Positions 26,372 through 36,290 of a stretch of DNA of 64,000 nucleotides are shown in pieces. Every line of letters starts with the position of its first letter. Within the stretch, counting starts at the first letter, position 1. Position numbers and translations under genes: made by a program. This DNA is from Marinomonas alcarazii (GTDB lineage: Bacteria; Pseudomonadota; Gammaproteobacteria; Pseudomonadales; Marinomonadaceae). The notes under the pieces were generated by a model, which ran no database searches, was not told the DNA's origin, and saw nothing but the letters and a program-made list of their open reading frames with translations. The DNA lies in contig NZ_QKLW01000001.1 of the NCBI RefSeq assembly GCF_003208215.1, positions 920,781 to 984,780 of the forward strand, read 5' to 3'.

Positions 26372-27985
26372 ATGTCTCACCAATCAGAATTGATCAGCCA
26401 AGACATACTTGGTTATTTGAAACAACACGAAGAAAAAGACTTATTACGTCTTCTTACTTGTGGCAACGTTGACGATGGAAAAAGTACATTAATTGGACGC
26501 CTGCTTCATGACTCAAAGTTGATTTATGAAGACCACCTTGATGCGGTTAAACGTGATAGTAAAAAATCCGGTACTCAAGGTGAAGAAGTGGATTTGGCTT
26601 TGCTTGTTGATGGTCTTCAAGCAGAACGAGAGCAGGGCATCACAATTGATGTGGCTTATCGATACTTTTCGACCGAAAAGCGTAAATTCATTATCGCCGA
26701 TACACCAGGCCACGAGCAGTACACTCGCAACATGGCGACGGGCGCATCGACCTGTGACCTTGCTATTATTTTGATCGACGCTCGCTATGGCGTGCAAACC
26801 CAGACGCGACGCCATAGCTATATTGCTTCTCTTTTGGGTATTAAGCATGTTGTCGTTGCGATAAACAAAATGGATTTGGTGGATTTCTCTGAAGAGAAGT
26901 ATGAACAAATCAAAGCGGATTATTTAAAATTTATTGGTCAACTTGGTGATCGCCAACCGGAAGACATTCATTTTGTTCCTATGTCAGCTTTACGTGGCGA
27001 CAATGTGGTGAATGCTTCAGAAAGTACGCCTTGGTATCAAGGTGGATCACTCATGTCTATTCTAGAAACTGTACAGATTAACCGCGATGTGAAACGTGAT
27101 TCTTTCCGTTTTCCAGTCCAGTACGTTAATCGACCTAATCTAGACTTCCGTGGTTTCTCTGGAACGATTGCCGCAGGCGCTGTGAAACCTGGAGATAAAG
27201 TGGTTGCTTTGCCATCTGGCAAAACGTCGACAGTGGAAAGAATCGTTACTTTTGATGGTGACCTTGAAACCGCTAAAGCAGGACAAGCCGTTACCATTAC
27301 ATTGGAAGATGAAATTGATATCAGCCGCGGTGATATGCTTTCACATCTCGGCCAAGAGCCTCTCATTGGAACGACACTGCGCTCGTCAATAGTTTGGATG
27401 GCAGATCACCCTCTGGTGCCTGGTAAATTGTATGACTTCAAGATTGGAACACAAACGGTTCCTGGAAAAGTTCATCACTTCAACCACAGAGTTGATGTAA
27501 ACACCCTCGAAGTGAGTGATATAGACTCTTTAGAGTTAAATGGCATTGGCGATGCAGTTATTCAATTCGATGCTCCTGTCGCTTTTGATGAATACACGGA
27601 TAGCCGCTTTACTGGCGCTCTCATCATTATCGATCGCCTGACAAACGTCACTGTGGGTGCTGGCATGGTTGAAGAGGCTGTTGCAGAGCTAGACCAAGAA
27701 ACGCTTGTAACGGCAGAAGATCGTGCGGCTCGACTTGGACAGAAACCAGCCGTCATTGCTCTTACTAGTGATGTGCTCGCGCAAAGCGAAGTCCTTGAGC
27801 GTCTATTATTGCGCCAAGGGGTTGTCGCATTAGTCAAAGCAGATGCAACGGCAGCTGATGCAGCACTAATCCGTCAGACAGGGATTGCCTTTTTGATCGC
27901 TGATTCGGCTATTGCGGACTCGCAGATAACAGAAACGGCATTGGATGAAGTGGTTGATTTAATCGCTGAAAGCGTATTGCTATAA
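26372..27985 (+). CDS. cysN: Sulfate adenylyltransferase subunit 1 (GTPase) with C-terminal extension
   Basis: EF-Tu-like GTPase that drives ATP sulfurylase. P-loop GNVDDGKST at residues 31-39, [17 protein letters not shown] (G3) and NKMDLV (G4), then two beta-barrel domains. 537 aa against about 475 for E. coli CysN and about 630 for CysNC fusions. The last 90 or so residues (from [19 protein letters not shown]) have the shape of the start of an APS-kinase domain, but the P-loop position reads TSDVLAQSE and lacks GxxGxGKS, so it is not an active kinase. A separate cysC must exist elsewhere (inference). Confidence 0.92.
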   Translation: MSHQSELISQDILGYLKQHEEKDLLRLLTCGNVDDGKSTLIGRLLHDSKLIYEDHLDAVKRDSKKSGTQGEEVDLALLVDGLQAEREQGITIDVAYRYFSTEKRKFIIADTPGHEQYTRNMATGASTCDLAIILIDARYGVQTQTRRHSYIASLLGIKHVVVAINKMDLVDFSEEKYEQIKADYLKFIGQLGDRQPEDIHFVPMSALRGDNVVNASESTPWYQGGSLMSILETVQINRDVKRDSFRFPVQYVNRPNLDFRGFSGTIAAGAVKPGDKVVALPSGKTSTVERIVTFDGDLETAKAGQAVTITLEDEIDISRGDMLSHLGQEPLIGTTLRSSIVWMADHPLVPGKLYDFKIGTQTVPGKVHHFNHRVDVNTLEVSDIDSLELNGIGDAVIQFDAPVAFDEYTDSRFTGALIIIDRLTNVTVGAGMVEEAVAELDQETLVTAEDRAARLGQKPAVIALTSDVLAQSEVLERLLLRQGVVALVKADATAADAALIRQTGIAFLIADSAIADSQITETALDEVVDLIAESVLL

Positions 27986-27999
27986 GTCTGTAAAATTGC

Positions 28000-28031
28000 A
28001 AAAAGCCACTTCATGATGAAGTGGCTTTTTG
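28000..28031 (+). terminator. Terminator of cysDN
   Basis: AAAAAGCCACTTCA / TGAAGTGGCTTTTT stem with a 3-nt loop and T5, also usable from the minus side for the reductase gene that ends at 28048. Confidence 0.92.
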
Positions 28032-28047
28032 ATTAATTTTTTACTAA

Positions 28048-28788
28048 TCAAGCAGTGGCTTCAAGGTCAACTCGTTTAACAACTTTATGTTGATCTTCAT
28101 TGCTGCCGAGCTTCCAATAGCTAGATATATACAACCTGTCTTTTTGAATTTCTTTTTCACTCTTAAAGAATGAGCGCAGTGCTTTCATACTGCTGAATTC
28201 GCAAGCAGCCCAAACTGAAACGCTTCCTTCAGGCCATGAAAGTGACTTCACTTCATCAAGCAGTGAGCTGTTATTTTCACCAGGATGCGCATTGATCACC
28301 CATTTTAACTCGATGCCAGCAGGGTGCTTTAATGGCTGAATATCAGCCTCAGAGATAACTTCCAAAATGGCAAACCCCTTAGCGTCATGGGGCAACTTTT
28401 CTAAATTAACACTGATCGCTGGAAGGGCCGTCATATCTCCAACCATTATTTGCCAATCGGCCGATTCTTCAATGAGCTTCTTCGGTCCAGGTCCGCCAAC
28501 GAAAATCTTGTCATTTGGCTGAGCCTGCTTTGCCCAAGTGGATGCGGGCCCTCCATCTTCGTGCAGAACAAAATCAATGTCGATTTCGCTTTCTCTTTGG
28601 TAGCGAATGGTATAGGTACGAATTAACGGCTTTTGATCTTCTCTGGGAAAAATAAGTTTTACATAGCCACTTTCTTGATCTTCTGGAATGGTATTAATCT
28701 CATCACCACCCAAGGTTATACGCAACATATGAGGGGTCACTTGTGATTTTTTAATAACAACCAACTCTCTTTGTTGAGGCTTGCTCAT
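28048..28788 (-). CDS. Siderophore-interacting FAD protein (ViuB-like ferric reductase)
   Basis: 246 aa SIP-family flavoprotein that reduces ferric siderophores in the cytoplasm. FAD-binding motif RTYTIRY (about 57-63), HEDGGPASTWA (about 77-87), GDMTALPAI (about 118-126) and the C-terminal YISSYWKLGSNEDQH are characteristic. The last motif places it in the SIP subgroup that uses NAD(P)H. Follows a MarR gene by 10 bp; that operon has a Fur-like box in front. No siderophore transporter genes lie nearby. Confidence 0.9.
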   Translation of the reverse strand: MSKPQQRELVVIKKSQVTPHMLRITLGGDEINTIPEDQESGYVKLIFPREDQKPLIRTYTIRYQRESEIDIDFVLHEDGGPASTWAKQAQPNDKIFVGGPGPKKLIEESADWQIMVGDMTALPAISVNLEKLPHDAKGFAILEVISEADIQPLKHPAGIELKWVINAHPGENNSSLLDEVKSLSWPEGSVSVWAACEFSSMKALRSFFKSEKEIQKDRLYISSYWKLGSNEDQHKVVKRVDLEATA

Positions 28789-28798
28789 TACGTGCTCC

Positions 28799-29245
28799 TT
28801 AATTTTGTTTGTCGCATTCCGTTAATGAGAGACTGTCGCTAATCATTATGTTCGAAATACGTATGAAATCCTCTATTTGATGATCCGTTAAATTACGGGT
28901 CATTCGTTCTACTGCCGTATGTTCTAGCATCATAATTCTGGAAAGCTGCTCTCGGCCGGAGTCTGTCAAGCTCAATAACTGGCTACGATGATTTTCTGGG
29001 TTACTGGCTTTGGTTATATAGCTTTTAGTAAGCAATTCCTTTAGAACGCGTGTAACCTGAGATTTATCTAAAGAAAGCTTGTCAGAAATATCTTTCGCAC
29101 TGCAGTTGTGGATCTTATCAATACACTTTAAAGAGCGTATGTGGGTTACCGGCATGGCGATGTCTGCTTCTAATGCAGCAGCGCGAATTTGATGCCGATA
29201 GTTATGCATTAGTCGATGGAGTGACTCACCAATATTTTCCTTCAT
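28799..29245 (-). CDS. MarR family transcriptional regulator
   Basis: 148 aa winged-helix regulator. Recognition helix region CSAKDISDKLSLDKSQVTRVLKELLTKSYI (about 48-78, split here by eye) and wing NPENHRSQLLSLTDSG. Dimerising helices at both ends. First gene of a pair with the siderophore reductase, so it may control it or sense its substrate. Upstream Fur-like box suggests iron control of the pair. Confidence 0.9.
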   Translation of the reverse strand: MKENIGESLHRLMHNYRHQIRAAALEADIAMPVTHIRSLKCIDKIHNCSAKDISDKLSLDKSQVTRVLKELLTKSYITKASNPENHRSQLLSLTDSGREQLSRIMMLEHTAVERMTRNLTDHQIEDFIRISNIMISDSLSLTECDKQN

Positions 29246-29281
29246 GTAACCTCTAAAATGCTTAATGAATTATTAATATAT

Positions 29282-29300
29282 GAGAACGATTATCAATATA
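29282..29300. promoter_or_regulatory. Putative Fur box
   Basis: GAGAACGATTATCAATATA matches the 19-bp Fur consensus at 14 of 19 positions by direct comparison, keeping the central GATNATC core. It lies 37 bp before the MarR start, in the promoter region of the MarR-reductase pair. Confidence 0.55.
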
Positions 29301-29456
29301 CAGATTTTGGTTGATAATGTCAACTGACAAAAAAAGGCAGCACATTAAAACCACGATTCTTGTCATTTTTACTAACGTCGAAAGTACTAACAAGTCTCTT
29401 TTTTTATTTGCTTGAATCGCTACAATGCATGCATCAATACTAAGTAGATTTAAAAA

Positions 29457-29948
29457 GTGGATAAAAAATCGGTACATCAAGCCATTAAAAACGCATTATT
29501 ACAGCGCTTTGAAACCGCAAAATGGGCTGCTAAGCAAGCCCATGATGCCGCCACAAATGACGAAAGCGTTGCTGAAAATAAGTACGATACATTTGGGCTT
29601 GAGGCTTCCTATTTGGCTCACGGCCAATCGCAGCGAGTTTTAGACTGTGAAAAAGACTGGCTACTTTTCAATAAAAAATCTGTGGATATTTTTAATCAGG
29701 ACGAGGCTATTAAGTTATGGGCTCTAGTCAGGCTTGAAGGGATTGAGGTGGCTGACGGAGCTGAAAAATATTTCTTTATTTCTCCATGTGCAGGAGGATT
29801 AACGGTCGAAGTAGACGAAAAAACAGTTTATCTCGTCACAAGCTCAAGCCCTGTTGGAAAAGTTCTGCTTGGAAAACTGACCGGGGACGAGGTCGAATTG
29901 CTACAAAATGGCAAGCAAACGGCTTACGAAATAACCAGTATCAGTTAA
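29457..29948 (+). CDS. Small GreA/GreB-like elongation factor family protein
   Basis: 163 aa. N-terminal helical hairpin (about 1-70) with the tip NDESVAENKYDT, which parallels the acidic GDLSENAEY tip of GreA (Asp and Glu kept), followed by a C-terminal FKBP-like domain ending SPVGKVLLGKLTGDEVEL and YEITSI, the GreA/B hallmark. This group is often annotated only as GreAB-like. It should enter the RNA polymerase secondary channel; whether it stimulates cleavage or blocks it is unknown. Start GTG, no strong ribosome site. Confidence 0.75.
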   Translation: MDKKSVHQAIKNALLQRFETAKWAAKQAHDAATNDESVAENKYDTFGLEASYLAHGQSQRVLDCEKDWLLFNKKSVDIFNQDEAIKLWALVRLEGIEVADGAEKYFFISPCAGGLTVEVDEKTVYLVTSSSPVGKVLLGKLTGDEVELLQNGKQTAYEITSIS

Positions 29949-30131
29949 TAGCGAATATTGTAGCGGACAAATTTAGGTCAGCCCCTAGAGAGTCGGCTTA
30001 TGTTCGCATATAATGTTTTGCCTTAAATTATTCAGCTCTTTCGTTTAGTACAAAACACACAGTTTAACTTGATGGAAGGCACTCTAAGAACACATCACTC
30101 TCTTACTGAGATAGTAATAGGAAAAGAAATT

Positions 30132-31904
30132 ATGCGCAGCCATTATTGCGGCGAGTTAAATGCTTCTAACATTTCACAAGAAATAACCCTATGCGGTTGG
30201 GTTCATCGTCGCCGAGATCACGGCGGTGTTATTTTCCTAGACGTTCGTGACCGTGAAGGTATTACACAAGTTGTTTTTGACCCAGATCGCGCAGAAAGCT
30301 TTGCTTTGGCCGACAGTGTTCGCAACGAATTTGTTGTTAAACTTAAAGGTTTGGTACGTGCTCGCCCAGAAGGCACAGTGAACCCAAACATGAATACGGG
30401 TGAAATTGAAGTTCTTGGTACTGAATTAGAAATTCTAAATGCGGCTAAAACACCACCGTTCCAGCTTGACGAACATCAATCTGTTGGTGAAGACGTACGT
30501 TTGAAAAACCGTTTCATCGATTTACGTCGTCCTGAAATTCAGCAAAAAATGCGTTTCCGCTCAAAAGTAACGTCTGTATTGCGTCGTTATTTAGATGACA
30601 ATGGTTTCCTAGATATCGAAACACCAATTTTGACACGTGCCACACCTGAAGGCGCACGTGATTATTTGGTTCCTAGCCGCACACAGCAAGGTAGCTTCTT
30701 TGCTCTTCCGCAGTCTCCTCAGCTATTCAAACAATTGTTGATGGTGTCTGGCTTTGACCGTTATTACCAAATCGCAAAATGTTTCCGCGATGAAGATTTA
30801 CGTGCAGACCGTCAGCCTGAGTTTACTCAAGTAGATATCGAGACATCTTTCATGAGCGAACAAGAAATCATGGCGATGACGGAAGACATGATCGTTGGTT
30901 TGTTCAAAGAACTAATGAATGTCGACCTAGGCACTTTCCCTCGCATGCCTTATTCTGAAGCGATGGAAACCTATGGTAGCGACAAGCCAGACCTTCGTAT
31001 TCCGCTTACGATTATAACGGTTTCTGATTTGATGGCGAATGTTGACTTTAAAGTTTTCTCTGGTCCAGCAACAGATCCAAAAGGTCGTGTGGCAGCACTT
31101 AAAGTACCTGGTGGTAACGCATTAACACGTAAACAGATCGATGATTACACTAAGTTTGTTAGTATCTACGGCGCTAAAGGCTTGGCTTACATCAAGGTTA
31201 ATGATAAATCCAACCTTGAAGAGGGCTTGCAGTCTCCAATTGTTAAGTTCTTGCCTGTTGAAGTACGTGCCGCTTTGCTTGAACGTCTTGAAGCACAAGA
31301 TGGCGACCTGATCTTCTTTGGCGCGGACTCTGAACGCGTTGTAAATGAAGCTCTTGGGGCACTTCGTTGCAAACTAGGTGAAGATTTAGACCTTTATACT
31401 TGCCAATGGGCACCATTATGGGTTGTTGACTTCCCTATGTTTGAAGAAACCAGTGATGGTGGAATCACTGCGATTCACCACCCATTCACTGCGCCTTCTT
31501 GCTCTCCTGAAGAGTTAAAAGCAAACCCATTAACGGCATTGTCACAAGCTTACGACATGGTTCTTAATGGTACTGAACTTGGTGGCGGTTCTATTCGTAT
31601 TCACCAGTCTTCAATGCAAGAAACAGTTTTTGAATTGTTGAAGATCACTAAAGAAGAGCAAGAAGAGAAATTTGGTTTCTTGCTTGACGCATTGAAGTTC
31701 GGCGCGCCACCACATGGTGGTTTGGCATTTGGTCTTGATCGTCTTGTTATGCTTATGACTGGATCAAGCTCAATTCGTGACGTAATTGCTTTCCCTAAAA
31801 CTCAAAGTGCAACTTGTTTGTTGACCCAGGCGCCTGGTGAAGTAAGTGAGAAGCAACTTAAAGAACTAAGCATTCGAGTAAGAAAGCCTGCTGTTGAGTC
31901 TTAA
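30132..31904 (+). CDS. aspS: Aspartyl-tRNA synthetase
   Basis: 590 aa, same as E. coli AspS. Anticodon-binding OB fold (about 1-110), class II catalytic core with motif 2 [16 protein letters not shown] near 217-232 and motif 3 [12 protein letters not shown] near 530-541, and the bacterial GAD insertion (about 290-420). The frame is open upstream to 30069 but GGAAAAG precedes the ATG at 30132, which gives the family-typical MRSHYCGEL start. A -10-like TATAAT at 30009 is a candidate promoter. Confidence 0.98.
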   Translation: MRSHYCGELNASNISQEITLCGWVHRRRDHGGVIFLDVRDREGITQVVFDPDRAESFALADSVRNEFVVKLKGLVRARPEGTVNPNMNTGEIEVLGTELEILNAAKTPPFQLDEHQSVGEDVRLKNRFIDLRRPEIQQKMRFRSKVTSVLRRYLDDNGFLDIETPILTRATPEGARDYLVPSRTQQGSFFALPQSPQLFKQLLMVSGFDRYYQIAKCFRDEDLRADRQPEFTQVDIETSFMSEQEIMAMTEDMIVGLFKELMNVDLGTFPRMPYSEAMETYGSDKPDLRIPLTIITVSDLMANVDFKVFSGPATDPKGRVAALKVPGGNALTRKQIDDYTKFVSIYGAKGLAYIKVNDKSNLEEGLQSPIVKFLPVEVRAALLERLEAQDGDLIFFGADSERVVNEALGALRCKLGEDLDLYTCQWAPLWVVDFPMFEETSDGGITAIHHPFTAPSCSPEELKANPLTALSQAYDMVLNGTELGGGSIRIHQSSMQETVFELLKITKEEQEEKFGFLLDALKFGAPPHGGLAFGLDRLVMLMTGSSSIRDVIAFPKTQSATCLLTQAPGEVSEKQLKELSIRVRKPAVES

Positions 31905-31963
31905 TTTTAACCTTAACTTATTGTAAAACAGTAAGTTATGTTAATTATCTGAAAGAAAAATGT

Positions 31964-31992
31964 AAAAGGTCGCTAATTAGCGACCTTTTTTA
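31964..31992 (+). terminator. Terminator of aspS
   Basis: AAAAGGTCGCT / AGCGACCTTTT stem, 4-nt loop, T6. A second smaller hairpin (TAACTTA/TAAGTTA) lies just upstream around 31915-31938. Confidence 0.93.
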
Positions 31993-32060
31993 TATTTTTA
32001 CATTGCATACTTTGTAAAGGGCTGTTGAAATATACAGTAATTATAAAAGGCGCGAGAAGT

Positions 32061-32618
32061 ATGTCGACAACCAGAATTTTAGCGATTGACCCAGGATCCA
32101 GAATAACCGGATTTGGTGTCGTCGATATCATAAATGGTAAAACAACTTATGTGACGAGTGGCTGCATTAAGCTACCGGATGAAGCGCTGTCAGTTAGGCT
32201 GAAATCTATCTACCAAGGCGTTTCTACATTGTTAAGCGAATATAAACCACACGAGTTTGCTATTGAAGAAGTGTTCTTAGCTAAGAACGCCAACTCAGCT
32301 CTAAAACTTGGGCAAGCTAGGGGAGCTGCGATCGTTGCGGCGTCTCTACAAGATTTGGTTGTTCATGAATACGCTGCGAGACGCGTTAAGCAATCTGTGG
32401 TGGGTAACGGCAATGCAGACAAAACACAAGTTCAAATGATGGTTCAGCTGTTGCTTAATTTAGAATCAAAACCTCAAGCAGATGCAGCCGATGCTTTAGC
32501 TATTGCTTTATGTCATGCAAATACCAGAACCTCTGGGGGGTTAGAGTATGGCGTTGGTAAGCGAGCAGGGCGTACGTCCAAGCGCTGGACAGAACAAGAT
32601 GTAAGGAAAACATTGTGA
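32061..32618 (+). CDS. ruvC: Holliday junction resolvase RuvC
   Basis: Dimeric endonuclease that cuts Holliday junctions. 185 aa from the ATG at 32061, which has GAGAAG upstream; the frame is open to 32025 but that gives an atypical N-terminus. Catalytic acids: Asp10 (LAIDPGS), Glu69/Glu70 (AIEEVF), Asp143 and Asp146 (DAADAL). Overlaps ruvA by 4 bases. Confidence 0.97.
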   Translation: MSTTRILAIDPGSRITGFGVVDIINGKTTYVTSGCIKLPDEALSVRLKSIYQGVSTLLSEYKPHEFAIEEVFLAKNANSALKLGQARGAAIVAASLQDLVVHEYAARRVKQSVVGNGNADKTQVQMMVQLLLNLESKPQADAADALAIALCHANTRTSGGLEYGVGKRAGRTSKRWTEQDVRKTL

Positions 32619-33217
32619 TCGGACGAATCGTCGGCACCTTGATTGAAAAGACCCCACCAGAATTATTAGTCGATGTGGCTGGAATTGGCTATGAAGTCAG
32701 TGCCTCTATGACGACCATTTATGACCTGCCTCAAGTTGGTGGTCAGGTCACGCTTTACACGCATTTATTAGTAAAAGAAGATTCCCATACCTTATATGGT
32801 TTTATTGATAAGAATGAGAGAGCTTTATTTCGCGTTCTTATCAAAGTTAACGGTATAGGACCAAAGATGGCATTAGCCATTTTATCAAGCATGTCAGCAG
32901 AAGAGTTGATTAATAACGTACAAGAGTCCGATGTTACCGCGCTTACTCGCATTCCAGGAGTAGGTAAAAAAACCGCAGAGCGCTTAATTATCGAACTGAG
33001 AGACAAGCTTGGGCAAGCCGCAAAAAGTGACCTCTTTTCAGCACCGGCTGTTTTGCGCCAAGTTCAAGCAGATCCTAGGCAAGAAGCTGAAGCGGCGCTT
33101 ATTTCGCTTGGTTACAAACCTCAAGAAGCAGCAAAAGCCATTGCTGGCGTTCCGATCGATTCAGCCAATAGCGAAGATGTCATCAAGGCCGCGCTAAAAA
33201 GCATGCTGAGGAAATAA
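32615..33217 (+). CDS. ruvA: Holliday junction branch-migration protein RuvA
   Basis: 200 aa. N-terminal OB fold ([20 protein letters not shown]), tandem helix-hairpin-helix motifs [12 protein letters not shown] and [13 protein letters not shown], and the C-terminal RuvB-binding domain. Starts at GTG inside the ruvC stop (GTGA overlap). 3 bp ahead of ruvB. Confidence 0.97.
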   Translation: MIGRIVGTLIEKTPPELLVDVAGIGYEVSASMTTIYDLPQVGGQVTLYTHLLVKEDSHTLYGFIDKNERALFRVLIKVNGIGPKMALAILSSMSAEELINNVQESDVTALTRIPGVGKKTAERLIIELRDKLGQAAKSDLFSAPAVLRQVQADPRQEAEAALISLGYKPQEAAKAIAGVPIDSANSEDVIKAALKSMLRK

Positions 33218-33220
33218 CAG

Positions 33221-34234
33221 ATGATTGAACAAGATCGCATTATTTCAGCCGAACTAAAAGGCAATGATCGACAGATTGACAGGGCCATACGGCCTCAAAA
33301 GCTGGCAGACTACATAGGCCAGCCAGTGGTTAAAGAGCAAATGGAGATTTTCATCCAAGCCGCAAGGCAGCGTGAAGAGCCGCTTGACCACACACTGATA
33401 TTTGGTCCGCCAGGCTTGGGTAAAACAACCCTGGCGAACATTATTGGCAATGAGATGGGCGCCGAGGTCAGAACCACTTCTGGACCTGTGCTTGAAAGGG
33501 CGGGGGATCTAGCCGCTCTGCTGACGAATTTAAACGAAGGAGACATTCTCTTCATTGATGAAATTCACAGGTTAAGCCCAGCGATAGAAGAAGTGCTTTA
33601 TCCTGCCATGGAAGATTACCAATTGGACATTATGATTGGTGAAGGGCCAGCGGCTAGATCAATTAAAATTGAACTACCGCCGTTTACACTTGTCGGAGCA
33701 ACTACGCGGGCAGGATTATTAACCTCCCCCTTACGTGATCGATTTGGTATCGTTCAAAGACTTGAATTTTATAATGTAGAGTCCTTAACCACGATAGTCG
33801 CCAGATCCGCGGGCAAAATGGGTATGGATCTTGATCACTCAGGTTGCTTTGAAGTTGCCAGAAGATCAAGAGGAACGCCACGCATAGCAAACAGACTATT
33901 GCGACGCGTACGAGATGTAGCGCAAGTGAGTGGCGAAGCAATTGTTGGTCAAAAGGTTGCTCAAAGAGCGTTGGATATGTTAAGTGTAGACAGTCAGGGA
34001 TTTGACCACTTAGATAGACGTATGTTGTTGACTATGATAGAAAAGTTTGACGGCAGACCTGTCGGACTAGATAGTGTATCCGCAGCTTTGGGTGAAGATA
34101 AAGATACTATTGAAGATGTGATAGAGCCTTTCTTAATACAACAAGGTTTTATTATAAGAACACCAAGAGGACGTCAGGTCACGAAACGTGCTTACGAACA
34201 TTTTAATTACCAGCTACCTTCAGATTTAAAATAG
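33221..34234 (+). CDS. ruvB: Holliday junction ATP-dependent helicase RuvB
   Basis: AAA+ motor of branch migration, 337 aa. Walker [10 protein letters not shown] at 61-69, Walker B with DEIH at 113-116, sensor [17 protein letters not shown], and a C-terminal winged helix ([16 protein letters not shown]). No terminator before tolQ 9 bp later, so ruv and tol genes may share transcripts. Confidence 0.98.
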   Translation: MIEQDRIISAELKGNDRQIDRAIRPQKLADYIGQPVVKEQMEIFIQAARQREEPLDHTLIFGPPGLGKTTLANIIGNEMGAEVRTTSGPVLERAGDLAALLTNLNEGDILFIDEIHRLSPAIEEVLYPAMEDYQLDIMIGEGPAARSIKIELPPFTLVGATTRAGLLTSPLRDRFGIVQRLEFYNVESLTTIVARSAGKMGMDLDHSGCFEVARRSRGTPRIANRLLRRVRDVAQVSGEAIVGQKVAQRALDMLSVDSQGFDHLDRRMLLTMIEKFDGRPVGLDSVSAALGEDKDTIEDVIEPFLIQQGFIIRTPRGRQVTKRAYEHFNYQLPSDLK

Positions 34235-34243
34235 AGGTTAATA

Positions 34244-34924
34244 ATGTCAATTTGGGGACTTATCGCCAGCGCTAGCTTTGTGGTTCAACTTGTTATGTTG
34301 ATTCTATTGGCCGCTTCCGTATTTTCATGGGTCGTAATATTTCAAAGAATTCGAGTATTAAAAGCGGCAAAGAAGACCCGTGCTGCGTTCGAAGAGAGCT
34401 TTTGGTCCGGCATTGATTTGAGCCAGCTTTATAGAAAGCTAACTCAAGAAGGGCGCAAAGTAGAAGGCATGGAAAACATTTTCACTTCTGGGATAAAAGA
34501 ATTCACCAGACTGAGACAAAATCAAAATGTTGACCCTGAAGCAATTATGGATGGCGTTCAACGTACGATGAGAGTCGCGCTTTACCGTGAGGAAGAGAAG
34601 CTTGATCAGCATTTACCATTCCTTGCCACCGTTGGGTCTACAAGTCCATACATTGGTTTGTTTGGTACTGTTTGGGGGATTATGCATTCCTTCATAGGCC
34701 TTGCTGAAGTTCAGCAAGCGACACTTGCAACAGTGGCTCCTGGTATCGCCGAAGCGCTTATAGCAACTGCAATCGGTCTAGCAGCCGCTATCCCTGCCGT
34801 TATTGCTTATAACCGCTTTTCTTCTACGGCTGAATCACTAAGCTCTAGCTATGAAAACTTTGCCGATGAATTTACAAGTATTTTACATAGGAAGGTTCAT
34901 GTCAGAGAGGGAGGCGCTGTATAG
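34244..34924 (+). CDS. tolQ: Tol-Pal system proton channel subunit TolQ
   Basis: 226 aa inner-membrane protein, MotA/ExbB family, three helices: about 8-30, then after a cytoplasmic loop about 130-155 (VGSTSPYIGLFGTVWGIM) and about 165-190. With TolR it uses the proton gradient to drive TolA. In many relatives ybgC precedes tolQ; it is missing here. Overlaps tolR by one base. Confidence 0.97.
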   Translation: MSIWGLIASASFVVQLVMLILLAASVFSWVVIFQRIRVLKAAKKTRAAFEESFWSGIDLSQLYRKLTQEGRKVEGMENIFTSGIKEFTRLRQNQNVDPEAIMDGVQRTMRVALYREEEKLDQHLPFLATVGSTSPYIGLFGTVWGIMHSFIGLAEVQQATLATVAPGIAEALIATAIGLAAAIPAVIAYNRFSSTAESLSSSYENFADEFTSILHRKVHVREGGAV

Positions 34925-35349
34925 TGGCTCGTTCAAGAAGAAACAAACGTCGTCCAATGGCAGAAATCAATGTCGTTCCTTACATTGACGTTATGCTGGT
35001 TCTACTGGTCATTTTTATGATTACAGCTCCCATGCTTACACAAGGAGTTGACGTTGAACTGCCTAATGCCAATGCGTCGCCAATACAAAACGATGAAAGC
35101 GATGTGCTGATTGCCTCAATTGACTCAAAAGGAAATTACTACCTAGATGTTGGTGGTAAACAGGAATCAATTGGTTTATCGCAACTGCAGGATCGCGTAA
35201 GAAAAATATTAAACCAGAACCCTAAAATGTCTGTATTAGTAAGAGGCGATAAAAACGTTCCTTACGGTGATGTGGTTGGGCTAATGGTAACCTTGCAGGG
35301 AGCCGGCGCTCCAAATGTTGGTTTAGTAACAGAGCCGGATAGAAACTAA
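34924..35349 (+). CDS. tolR: Tol-Pal system protein TolR
   Basis: 141 aa ExbD/TolR family. Short basic N-terminus, one membrane helix with the proton-carrying aspartate in VPYIDVMLVLLVIFMI (Asp24 or so), then a periplasmic domain. GTG start shares its G with the tolQ stop. Confidence 0.96.
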   Translation: MARSRRNKRRPMAEINVVPYIDVMLVLLVIFMITAPMLTQGVDVELPNANASPIQNDESDVLIASIDSKGNYYLDVGGKQESIGLSQLQDRVRKILNQNPKMSVLVRGDKNVPYGDVVGLMVTLQGAGAPNVGLVTEPDRN

Positions 35350-36290
35350 TGAAATGGTTGCGCAAGGACAGTTATGGTATTCCAATCATATTGGCTGTAG
35401 GTTTACACCTTAGCATTGTGGTTGCTGGTCTATTGGTGATTGATTTTGGTGATGAAGAACAAAAGAAACCCAAAAGACCGCCGATAGTGAATGCCACTGT
35501 TATTGATATTTCCCAAACGATTATTGGAAAACGTGAAGCGGAAGAAAAAGCGGCAAATCAGCGAGCTGCCGCTTTGGCTGAACAAAAGAAAAAAGAAGCT
35601 GAGCAGCAAAAAAGAAAAGAAGCGCAGCGCAAAGCTCTTGAAGAAAAAGAGAAACAGCTAGCGAGAGCCAAACAACAGGCTCAAGAAAAAGCAGAAGCCG
35701 AAAAGAAAGCAGCGGAGCAGAAAAGAGAAGCTGAACGTCAACGTCTTGCAAAAGAAGCTGAGCGTAAACGCGCGGCAGAAGAAGCCGAGAAGAAACGTTT
35801 AGCCGAACAGCAAGCAAAAGAGAAACAACGCAAGGAAGAACTTGCCAGGAAAGTAGAGGCAGAAAGACAGGCCGAAGAAGAGAGAAAACGCCAAGAAGAG
35901 GCGGCTAGACTGGCTAAAGAACGGAAAAAGGCAGAAGAAGCGGCAGCTTTAGCTGCTGCTGAAGAGGCTAAAAGGCAAGCTGCTGAAGCTCAGATGGTGC
36001 AATCTATTAGTGGTTTGATCAATGATAGAGTAACAGCGAATTGGAATAGACCTCCAAGTGCTCGAAATGGCATGAAAACGTATCTTCGCATTTATTTTTT
36101 ACCAAATGGAGAGGTAAGGAGTGTGGATGTTACACGCTCTAGTGGCGATGCCTTATTCGATCAAAAAGCAGTCGATGCGGTTTATAAAGTAGGAAAGATT
36201 GATGAATTATCTAACGTAGACTCTTACGTTTTTGAACGAAACTTTCGTCAAGTAGATTTAATTTTTAACCCACAAGATTTGAGAAACTAA
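35349..36290 (+). CDS. tolA: Tol-Pal envelope protein TolA
   Basis: 313 aa. N-terminal membrane helix (about 13-31), a long Lys/Glu/Ala helix (about 50-215) rich in KAEEA/QKREAE repeats that spans the periplasm, and a C-terminal globular domain (about 218-313) that contacts Pal, TolB and, in other species, phage and colicins. One-base overlap with tolR and tolB. Confidence 0.95.
   Translation: MKWLRKDSYGIPIILAVGLHLSIVVAGLLVIDFGDEEQKKPKRPPIVNATVIDISQTIIGKREAEEKAANQRAAALAEQKKKEAEQQKRKEAQRKALEEKEKQLARAKQQAQEKAEAEKKAAEQKREAERQRLAKEAERKRAAEEAEKKRLAEQQAKEKQRKEELARKVEAERQAEEERKRQEEAARLAKERKKAEEAAALAAAEEAKRQAAEAQMVQSISGLINDRVTANWNRPPSARNGMKTYLRIYFLPNGEVRSVDVTRSSGDALFDQKAVDAVYKVGKIDELSNVDSYVFERNFRQVDLIFNPQDLRN

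Noticed and set aside
26372..27985. CysNC bifunctional fusion
   Set aside because: The C-terminal extension is too short and has no P-loop, so no kinase activity is claimed.
35521..35817. 98-codon open frame antisense to tolA
   Set aside because: Arises from the Glu/Lys/Ala repeat codons of TolA read on the other strand.
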